Origin: a virus
DNA length: 44,284 bases
Virus record (IMG/VR): IMGVR_UViG_3300046454_000367
Span: 1-44,284 of that record
Direction: 5' to 3' (one strand)
Shown here: in pieces, positions 28,947-35,487 of the stretch
How the letters are laid out: each line of letters begins with the position of its first letter
How positions within the stretch are numbered: position 1 is the stretch's first letter
Notes under the pieces: model-generated
What the model was told of the DNA's origin: nothing
The model's input: only the letters and a program-made list of their open reading frames with translations
Database searches by the model: none
Position numbers and translations under genes: made by a program

Positions 28947-30583
28947 TACGCCGCCCTCCCTTTGGCCGCGAACGTGGCCGCATCCTTCGGCAAGCCGAGA
29001 GATTCGAAGATGCGTACAGCATCTTCCTCATCGGTCTTCGCCAGCGCCGCGCGCCGGGCTGCTTCTTCGGGTTTGATCTCGACAGGGGCCGCGCCCATGC
29101 CGACGACGCGCCCGCTGCCGGTCGATGCCGCGATGACTGCGCCGAGCCGCTTCACTTCGGCGTTGACTGCCTCCGCGAACTTCGCCTCATCGAGCGCGCC
29201 GTCTTTCTGCGGGATGTTCTGGAGAACGGTGTCGATAACCATTCCTTTGGCCGCTTCGTGAAGGGTTACGTCCTTTAGAATCTTGGTGGCCGCTTCCCGC
29301 GCATCGCCGCGAATGGCGCGCTCGGTCAGAGGTACCTGCTGTGCGATCACCGGAGCGAGCGCCGCCTTAACGGCTGCCTCTACCAGCTTTGCTACTTCGG
29401 CTGCATCCATTTCGGCTGCGCCTCCTGTGTTGGGATTGGCGGTACGCGCCGCCTCGGTCAAAATCATTCCACCGGCACCGGCGCGGGTTACCACGTCCAC
29501 GCTTTCCGCCCCGGTCAATTCCTTGAGCACCGGCACGCCGTCGCGCATCTTGCCGGATTCCGCGATGCCGGACGCGCGGATCGACATTCCGACGTGCGCC
29601 GCTTTCTCTTCAACCATTTGCGCGTGATCGGCGAAAACCTTCATGCGCCCGTAGAGCCCTGGCCCCTTCGCGTGCGATTCGTGATAAACCGCCGTGGTCG
29701 TGAGAACCCCGGCTAGGTTCGCAACGTCGCCCTCCGGCCGTTGGGATTCCTCCGCTGCGGTCGGATGATTGAGGTAAACGTGGGTGCCAGCCTTAAACAC
29801 TTTCGGGCCATCGCGTTGGAGGACTTCTTGAGGGTAGAACGCGCTGGAGCCTTTGCCGGGAGCGATCAGCTTGATTTCGTAGTCGGCCCGGGCTTCCTGA
29901 AGCCGGATTATTTCCGTTGTCGCCGCTGATTCGGTGAGCTTTAACCCTGTTTCACGTGGAACAGCCGACTCGCTGGTCTTGTCGCTCTGCCATGCCTTCG
30001 GGAGATACTTCGTCCAGCCCTTTTTCTTCGCGATGGCGATGATGCGCGATTTCAGCGTGGCGGCGCTCGAATTGTCAGCGCCCGCGCGCCCCATCGAGTG
30101 AACCGCCGCCGAGATGTCGCCGGGCTTCAAGATCGGAAAGGATTTCCCTTTGCCGGCGAAGTCCCCGCTGCCGGCCGAATCGCGCTCGCCCTTGCTGATG
30201 AAGCGCTCGTAAACCGGGAGTTCGGTGTACAGCCGCTCGGCTTTCAGAGCCTCTTCCATCGCGGCGTAGTGGTCGCCCTCTTCGGGCTCCATCTCGTAGG
30301 TCATGCGCGGCACGACGCCGTGCGCGCCTTCGAAGTCCACCTTTGCGCTGCCGTCGCTGCCGATCTCGTACGGTGCCTGCTTCATGTCGCCGTCGGCGGA
30401 ATACACCACGTCGCCGTTGGCATTGTCGCCGAAGTGATCCACGTAGTACGCCCAGGTGCCGGAGTCCCGGTGCTGGTCGCCAATCGCGCCGGAAAGTGCC
30501 TTTTGGGTGTCGCTGGCAGACATCTCCGCGGCTTCCTGGAGTGCGAGTGCCACCGCCTTATATCCGCCGCGCAGAGTAGCCAT
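28946..30583 (-). CDS. Prohead (capsid maturation) serine protease with scaffold-like C-terminus
   Basis: 545 residues. An N-terminal region of about 200 residues ends in HSMGRAGADNSSAATLKSRI and the AIAKKKGW motif often found beside phage proteases. The protease core has the likely catalytic His in THVYLNHPT and Ser in HVGMSIRASGIAESGK, then LTGAESVDVVTRAGAGG. The C-terminal 140 residues are charged and helical like a scaffold. The gene contains a parS-like site (29948-29963) and probably starts close to its own promoter (30595-30624). Confidence 0.85.
   Translation of the reverse strand: MATLRGGYKAVALALQEAAEMSASDTQKALSGAIGDQHRDSGTWAYYVDHFGDNANGDVVYSADGDMKQAPYEIGSDGSAKVDFEGAHGVVPRMTYEMEPEEGDHYAAMEEALKAERLYTELPVYERFISKGERDSAGSGDFAGKGKSFPILKPGDISAAVHSMGRAGADNSSAATLKSRIIAIAKKKGWTKYLPKAWQSDKTSESAVPRETGLKLTESAATTEIIRLQEARADYEIKLIAPGKGSSAFYPQEVLQRDGPKVFKAGTHVYLNHPTAAEESQRPEGDVANLAGVLTTTAVYHESHAKGPGLYGRMKVFADHAQMVEEKAAHVGMSIRASGIAESGKMRDGVPVLKELTGAESVDVVTRAGAGGMILTEAARTANPNTGGAAEMDAAEVAKLVEAAVKAALAPVIAQQVPLTERAIRGDAREAATKILKDVTLHEAAKGMVIDTVLQNIPQKDGALDEAKFAEAVNAEVKRLGAVIAASTGSGRVVGMGAAPVEIKPEEAARRAALAKTDEEDAVRIFESLGLPKDAATFAAKGRAA
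29948..29963. other. parS-like site
   Basis: TGTTTCACGTGGAACA. Both half-sites fit TGTTNCAC, the half of the bacterial chromosomal parS consensus bound by ParB. It is the only such site I found, and it lies within protease codons (Ala-Val-Pro-Arg-Glu-Thr). No ParA or ParB gene is present in the window. Confidence 0.6.
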
Positions 30584-30594
30584 TTCTGGAAATG

Positions 30595-30624
30595 ATGATA
30601 ATGCGGCACTTAGAAATGTACCAA
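30595..30624 (-). promoter_or_regulatory. Candidate promoter of the capsid operon
   Basis: TTGGTA (30619-30624), 18-base spacer, TATCAT (30595-30600), 11 bases before the protease ATG. No ribosome binding site is visible, so the leader would be about 5 bases. The region is shared with the divergent gene at 30658. Confidence 0.5.
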
Positions 30625-30657
30625 GCGCTACCCTTTCAAATTTAGTAAACTCAACGC

Positions 30658-30927
30658 ATGGCAGATCAAGAACTTGAGACGAAATGCTCGAAATGCGAGA
30701 AGGATTTGGACACCGAAGGTAACCCGAAGTGGTGCAAGGCGTGCCGCGCCAAGTACCAGCGGGAATACCAGAGTCTCAAGAAAGAAATGTCAGAGACGCG
30801 CGGTTACGCTGCCGGCTGCTCGGCCATGCGCGAGTTTATCGCCGGGTATTTCCAGCAGTTCGGAAACGTGCGGCTGTCTGGCGTTGAAGCCGCGATCATG
30901 ACGCGTAAGGCTGGTCTGCCGCAATGA
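30658..30927 (+). CDS. Zinc-finger-like small protein, plus strand
   Basis: 89 residues. CSKCEKDLDTEGNPKWCKAC gives two CxxC pairs 12 residues apart, a treble-clef or zinc-ribbon site, followed by a basic helix and a C-terminal helix (AMREFIAGYFQQFG). A TAAACT box lies 6 bases before the ATG with no ribosome binding site, suggesting a leaderless mRNA, although no -35 is clear. First gene of a four-gene plus-strand island within the head genes. Confidence 0.75.
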   Translation: MADQELETKCSKCEKDLDTEGNPKWCKACRAKYQREYQSLKKEMSETRGYAAGCSAMREFIAGYFQQFGNVRLSGVEAAIMTRKAGLPQ

Positions 30928-31316
30928 GCGGAACTCTGACGCTAACCGCAGCCGTCACGCCGTCTGCCATCCGCATGTCCATCGTGCGGGCGAAGACGGC
31001 GATTTACTACATCGACGTGCTGCAAATGGACGGGATAACGCCGTTCGACCTGACGGATTCTGTGATGTACTTCCACGCGAGCAACGGTTCGTTTTCAGTT
31101 GATAAGTCTTCCTTAACAACTGAGGGGATCGTCTATAACAATCCAACGATGGGACTTGCTATTTTGACTCTTGACCCCGCCGACACCGAATCGCTCGGCG
31201 CGGCTGGCGTCTTCGGCATGCCGTGCGAGTTCACGCTGACGGGCGGATCGCCGGCTGGCACGCTGGAACTGGCGACGGGCAATCTGACGATCTCGCCGAG
31301 CGTGGGGACGCCGTGA
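30924..31316 (+). CDS. Probable structural protein
   Basis: 130 residues, beta-rich, with AIYYIDVLQMDGITPFDLTD and TSEGI-like strands ending in LELATGNLTISPSVGTP. The pattern resembles small phage tail or head accessory proteins that describe a polymer-type domain. ATGA overlap upstream and GTGA overlap downstream show it is part of the island operon. Confidence 0.65.
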   Translation: MSGTLTLTAAVTPSAIRMSIVRAKTAIYYIDVLQMDGITPFDLTDSVMYFHASNGSFSVDKSSLTTEGIVYNNPTMGLAILTLDPADTESLGAAGVFGMPCEFTLTGGSPAGTLELATGNLTISPSVGTP

Positions 31317-31540
31317 GAAATCCAAAGAATGTCGCAATCGTAAGCAGCGGAGACGTCGAAAAGGACGCCGCCGCTATTGAGAAATTCTGCCGCGAATCTG
31401 ATCTAATTGACGCAGGGATGTGTCCAAACGGATGCGGCGGAATGATGGCCATCGACACGCACAATGCCGAATGTCCGAAGTGCCATTTCGTGTACTTCTG
31501 TTCTGGTGGACTTAAGACTGACAGAATTCCGAAGTGCTGA
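31313..31540 (+). CDS. Small zinc-ribbon protein
   Basis: 75 residues from GTG at 31313, overlapping the preceding TGA. The C-terminal part has MCPNGCGGMM and, later, ECPKCHFVYFC, which makes a four-cysteine zinc ribbon. The N-terminal half is helical and acidic. Function unknown. Confidence 0.65.
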   Translation: MRNPKNVAIVSSGDVEKDAAAIEKFCRESDLIDAGMCPNGCGGMMAIDTHNAECPKCHFVYFCSGGLKTDRIPKC

Positions 31541-31541
31541 A

Positions 31542-31979
31542 ATGAACATCCGCGCTAACGTCACGTTCCAGGCAGGCAACTTCGCCAAGCTCGAAGCGCT
31601 CATCGTACCGCGCATCATCGCCGCGGTGGACGGAGCTACGGAGTTGGTGCTGGGTGCCAGCCAGCAGCTTGTCCCCGTCGATACTGGCGAGCTCGTGTCA
31701 TCGGGAGGCCGCGAGACGCAATGGAAAGGGCAGCGTGTAACGGGGACGGTAAGCTACACATCGGGGCATGCGAGCTTCGTCGAGTTCGGCACGGGGATAA
31801 TCGGCAGCGGGACCTATCCGTACCCGCTGCCACAGGAAGGCGTGCCATTCACCGGAAGCTGGGTGTACGATTACAAGCACCAGAACTGGAAGGGGATGTA
31901 CGCGCGTCCCTACCTGCGGCCCGCGCTGGATCTGAATCAAAGCGCCATCGTCGCGCTATTCGGCAAGAACGGGGTTTAG
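31542..31979 (+). CDS. HK97 gp10-like head-tail joining protein
   Basis: 145 residues. SQQLVPVDTGELVSSGGRET, then YTSGHASFVEFGTGIIGSGT, then YARPYLRPALDL is the classic pattern of HK97 gp10-family proteins, which join head and tail. In most siphophages this gene stands between head closure and tail terminator genes. Here it is about 5 kb away on the opposite strand, and no second copy is seen at 26 kb. Its stop codon interlocks with the opposing gene's stop. Confidence 0.85.
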   Translation: MNIRANVTFQAGNFAKLEALIVPRIIAAVDGATELVLGASQQLVPVDTGELVSSGGRETQWKGQRVTGTVSYTSGHASFVEFGTGIIGSGTYPYPLPQEGVPFTGSWVYDYKHQNWKGMYARPYLRPALDLNQSAIVALFGKNGV

Positions 31980-34147
31980 TTCAGGGTCGCGAGGAAGGTA
32001 TTTGTGAAGTCGTCAACGAGTGCCTGCCACTGCGATCCGGTCAGCAGCAGCGAAGGCTTTTGGTAATTCGTCAGGCCGGTAATCCACGATCCGTAATCCC
32101 ACCAGCGCGTGAGATCCTTCGACCAATACGCGCCCACGTTATCCGTCCGCGCCCCTGAAATCAAGCTCTGGCCGGTGTAAAGCCCGATGTATCCGCCCGT
32201 CGTCGCGTAGATGGTCGGATCGAAAACCCGCAGGTTCGATTGACTGAGCGCCAGCCCGGTGAATAGCGGATTGGTCGTCATCTGCGTGTAGGTCCCCGTC
32301 GGCGTGCTGCCCGTCCAGCAGCCGATGGATTCGAGCGTATCGTCTGGAACGGTCGTCGTCTTGCCGTTGCCGCACAGATAGTAAGTCGTGCCATCGAAGA
32401 CCGAATACACGCGGTAGATGATGCCCGAATCCCAACCAGCAGACGGGCTGAGGATCGCGCTGCCGGTCTTCGTCCAGGGCCCGGTGATGGCCGGCGCCGT
32501 CGCCGCGCCGATACTGAGCGGGCCCGCCTCCAACCCCGTATTCTGGCTGCCCGCGTAGTACATGTAATACGTGCTGCCGTACTTGGCAATGTTCGGGCTC
32601 CAGGCGCTGGCGCTGTCCCAATCGCCGCCCGTGCCGTGCGAGAGTACCGCTCCCTGCTTCACGAGGCTGTTGAGATCCGGCCCTTGCGCGAGGCAGACCG
32701 AGCCGTGATTGTTGCCGGCATCCCAGCCAGAGTAGAAGACGTACTGCGTCCCGCCCTCCGACCAAATCGCGGGCCCGATCGCTTTCGACGCATCCGGCTC
32801 GGCACCACTGCCATGCGGAAGTACCGGCGTCGGGTTGACTGTCCATGTCCTGGTGACGTAGGTCGGCCAGACAGCGGGCGGCACGTCGCTGGGCGCATGC
32901 ACATCGTACGCGGACATTGAGGCGATCTCGCCCGCGGTCAGCACGTAGCCGGCATAAATGATCGCAAGCTCAATGTTGCCGTCGGCGTAGAACGAAGACG
33001 CCCCGTTATTATTGAAGCGGCCGAGATTGTGAGTCCCAGCCGCATACGTCAGGTTCATGCCCGTGAGCGTTTCGGTACCCGTCAGCGAGCCGGCAATGTA
33101 CATCTTCGCCGTCGTGCCCGATTTCGTGGTCACAATGTGCGTCCGCTGCCCGGTGGTGTACGTCCCCATGATCGTCTCAGCGGAACCCCACAGCCCAAAG
33201 TAGAGATTGTTGGTCGCGTTCTTGGTGTAGATCGCGGACTGCTCTGCCGTGGTCGAAGTGCCATAGCTCCACAGGCCGCCGTTCCAGCTCGAGTTCAGCG
33301 GAGGAATCGGCGCCGCGATCATCACGATTGAGAAATCCTTGTTGGTGCCCTCGATGCCTGTGAGGCGCGGCAGTCCCACGAAGGAACTGCGCGCCGCGAT
33401 AAAGCCTGTGCCGGAAAGGCTGTTGATCGTGCCGGTGCCGAGGTTTCCGCTGATGTCCGAAACCGCAGTGCCGCCGCTCGGCATGTTGACCTGGTACAGC
33501 GCGGAAATGTTCAACCAAGCGGGTGGCGCAACCACCCAGGAACCGTCGGGATACATCAGGTGAATATCAGTGTTCGGCGAGGCTGGCACGGTCGATGCCG
33601 CATGCGCCAGCGTGGCCCACGGGTGGCCGAACAGCCCCGAGTTGGAGTCGCTGCCGCCGCCCGTCACCGCATCGACGTAGTAGCCGCCCGGCACAACGTT
33701 CTTGAGCTTGGCGCTGGCGCTGGTGCCCTTGTATCCGTAGGTGACTACCTGCCCGCTGCCTGCGCCGGTGGTGCCGGTGACGTTCACACGGACATACTTC
33801 CCGTACGCGCGGAATGCCGAGGTGCCCATCACGCCATCGGTCAGAGGGTTCGCGCCGTCGATGACGCAGGGAGGCTGCACGGTGCTGCTGCAAATGGAGT
33901 TGGTCACGTCGGACCATGAGGAATTGTCCGGCGAAGTCTGGAACTTGACCGTCACGCTGGAGAACCCAGTGGAAGTGAAGGTTACGCGCCACGCGACGCA
34001 CGGTGCAGAGGAGGAAGCGTTATTCTGGCCGGTCTGCGCGCCGGTGCCGGTGAAGGTGAAAACGCTGGTGCAATCGAACGGCGTGCCAGCCTGCGCGAAC
34101 GCGACGGCCGCAAAGGTGAGGAATACGAACAATCGGAACAGTTTCAT
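31976..34147 (-). CDS. Secreted LamG / glycosyl hydrolase-43-like protein
   Basis: 723 residues from ATG at 34147. Residues 1-20 (MKLFRLFVFLTFAAVAFAQA) are a signal peptide. A beta domain (residues 25-150) is followed by a LamG-like domain (near 250-420: KDFSIVMIAAPIPPLNSSWN, then AGTHNLGRFNNNGASSFYAD). The C-terminal part is a five-bladed propeller of GH43/GH32 type (EGGTQYVFYSGWDAGNNHGS, then SPNIAKYGSTYYMYYAGS, then DPTIYATTGGYIGLYTG). It may bind or cut polysaccharide. A TACACT box 7 bases before the ATG hints at its own leaderless transcript. Likely a moron gene among head genes. Confidence 0.75.
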   Translation of the reverse strand: MKLFRLFVFLTFAAVAFAQAGTPFDCTSVFTFTGTGAQTGQNNASSSAPCVAWRVTFTSTGFSSVTVKFQTSPDNSSWSDVTNSICSSTVQPPCVIDGANPLTDGVMGTSAFRAYGKYVRVNVTGTTGAGSGQVVTYGYKGTSASAKLKNVVPGGYYVDAVTGGGSDSNSGLFGHPWATLAHAASTVPASPNTDIHLMYPDGSWVVAPPAWLNISALYQVNMPSGGTAVSDISGNLGTGTINSLSGTGFIAARSSFVGLPRLTGIEGTNKDFSIVMIAAPIPPLNSSWNGGLWSYGTSTTAEQSAIYTKNATNNLYFGLWGSAETIMGTYTTGQRTHIVTTKSGTTAKMYIAGSLTGTETLTGMNLTYAAGTHNLGRFNNNGASSFYADGNIELAIIYAGYVLTAGEIASMSAYDVHAPSDVPPAVWPTYVTRTWTVNPTPVLPHGSGAEPDASKAIGPAIWSEGGTQYVFYSGWDAGNNHGSVCLAQGPDLNSLVKQGAVLSHGTGGDWDSASAWSPNIAKYGSTYYMYYAGSQNTGLEAGPLSIGAATAPAITGPWTKTGSAILSPSAGWDSGIIYRVYSVFDGTTYYLCGNGKTTTVPDDTLESIGCWTGSTPTGTYTQMTTNPLFTGLALSQSNLRVFDPTIYATTGGYIGLYTGQSLISGARTDNVGAYWSKDLTRWWDYGSWITGLTNYQKPSLLLTGSQWQALVDDFTNTFLATLN

Positions 34148-34163
34148 GCTCCAAAGTGTACAA

Positions 34164-35099
34164 TTATTCACTCCCTTTCTGGAAATCTATCGAACAATCG
34201 CAGTTGGGGTGGGCCGTCGGTGCCAGATCGCCGCTCGGGAATTCATCGTCAATCCCGATCCATCCCTCATCGACGTTCTCCATGCAGATCGGGCACGCCT
34301 CGCCGTCAGGATCCCACGCCTTTTGATCGAACCCGGCCTGCACCGCAGTGTAGATGCGCCCGCGGTTGTAGGCGTCGTTAATCTCCGTCTGCGCGATCAT
34401 GCCCGCCCGCGTGTCGCTGAAGTCCGCGAATGTGTCCTGAATCGCCTTGACGATCTGCTCGTAGCTGCCGCCCGCGTCCCAAGCGTCGGCCACGGCATCG
34501 CGCAGCCGATTGATGCTGGTGTTCGAGAAGTCGCCCGTCAAGCGCGTGAGGCTGTTATCTCGCAGCCAGCGGGATACGGCGTCATCGACCGTGACACCCG
34601 ACGCGATGGATGCCGCCGCGCCCGCGATCACCGCGCGGATGGCAGCGTTCCATTCCTCGGTTTCGATGCTGGTGACGGGGAAGCGTAGCGGGTGTATGCT
34701 GGCCGGCAAGATGGTGTGTGCGTAGAGCGTGCCGCCGCTGGACGCTTCAAGGGCACGGTGCCTTATTCCGTTCCCAATTGCATCCGCTGTGCCCTCAGTC
34801 GTTGAGACCGGTTTGGAAGACCGGACTGCGGATGAGCCAAAAACAGATTCTACCACGTGAAAGTTCGCATCAGTTCGCATCAGTTCGCTTTGGTTCGCTT
34901 CCCGCGCCGCGATCTTCGGCTTGATCTCTGCCAGCAGCGCCGCTTCCTGCCGCGCGAAGTAGTGCCGCAAGACGCGCTCAACCTTCTTGCGCGCCGGTGC
35001 GACGATCCGCGCGTGGGACGGGTGGCGCAGCCCTTGGCGCGGCGCGGCAGCTTCCAGAAGCGCGGAGAGATCGTTCGCGGCGTCGGCGAGATCTAGCAT
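34164..35099 (-). CDS. Phage Mu F-like head morphogenesis protein
   Basis: 311 residues. The C-terminal domain has DTRAGMIAQTEINDAYNRGR, then AWDPDGEACPICMENVDEGW and the end APTAHPNCDCSIDF, the Cys/His zinc-binding signature of the Mu gpF/SPP1 gp7 family. These minor capsid proteins act early in head assembly and DNA delivery. The gene follows the portal and two small genes. Residues around EANQSELMRTDANF are encoded by a 10-base tandem repeat. Confidence 0.88.
   Translation of the reverse strand: MLDLADAANDLSALLEAAAPRQGLRHPSHARIVAPARKKVERVLRHYFARQEAALLAEIKPKIAAREANQSELMRTDANFHVVESVFGSSAVRSSKPVSTTEGTADAIGNGIRHRALEASSGGTLYAHTILPASIHPLRFPVTSIETEEWNAAIRAVIAGAAASIASGVTVDDAVSRWLRDNSLTRLTGDFSNTSINRLRDAVADAWDAGGSYEQIVKAIQDTFADFSDTRAGMIAQTEINDAYNRGRIYTAVQAGFDQKAWDPDGEACPICMENVDEGWIGIDDEFPSGDLAPTAHPNCDCSIDFQKGSE
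34863..34898. repeat. Four 10-base-spaced GTTCGC repeats
   Basis: GTTCGC begins at 34863, 34873, 34883 and 34893, with AGTTCGCATC repeated almost exactly. The 10-base period matches one helical turn and is not a multiple of three, so protein repetition does not explain it. It lies inside the Mu F-like gene. Confidence 0.7.
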
Positions 35100-35278
35100 C
35101 TATTTTCCAAGTGATGACGCAACCGCATAACCTGATCTGCAAGAAGACCGATGGCCGATACGATCGCAGTCGCATCGTCCGAGACGCCGAGGGAACTGCA
35201 TAAATCTGAAAAGTCGTCCGCCAGCTTACCTCGTTCCTCAATATCAATTTTTGCAATTTGATCGTTTAGATTATCCAT
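35093..35278 (-). CDS. Small hypothetical protein
   Basis: 61 residues from ATG at 35278 (MDNLNDQIAKIDIEERGKLA). Helical, acidic, ending AIGLLADQVMRLRHHLENRC. It overlaps its upstream neighbour by 13 bases and the head gene downstream by 7. Function unknown. Confidence 0.6.
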   Translation of the reverse strand: MDNLNDQIAKIDIEERGKLADDFSDLCSSLGVSDDATAIVSAIGLLADQVMRLRHHLENRC

Positions 35279-35487
35279 ACTTCCACCACGGGATACCAGA
35301 ATCTCGAACCGTCGCCCATCTGCCGCGCCGCCCAGCGACAGCCGCAATTCGCGTGAGTCCACTCTGAACTCCGCGCCAATTCGCCGGACCTGAGCGCTTT
35401 GGTGAGCGCGCCGCCGCAACATTCGTCAGGCTCGGCCATGTCCAGCGGGCTCGGATTCAGCGTCTTCAACTTGTCGGCGAGTTCCAT
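35266..35487 (-). CDS. Small hypothetical protein
   Basis: 73 residues. Its ATG directly follows the portal TAG. DECCGGALTKALRSGELARS, then WTHANCGCRW, contains Cys and His residues that could bind zinc. Such small proteins after the portal gene are common, but no family is recognised. Confidence 0.65.
   Translation of the reverse strand: MELADKLKTLNPSPLDMAEPDECCGGALTKALRSGELARSSEWTHANCGCRWAARQMGDGSRFWYPVVEVWII

Noticed and set aside
34863-34898. CRISPR-like array
   Set aside because: The repeats are only 6-10 bases long with no spacers; it is a short tandem repeat.
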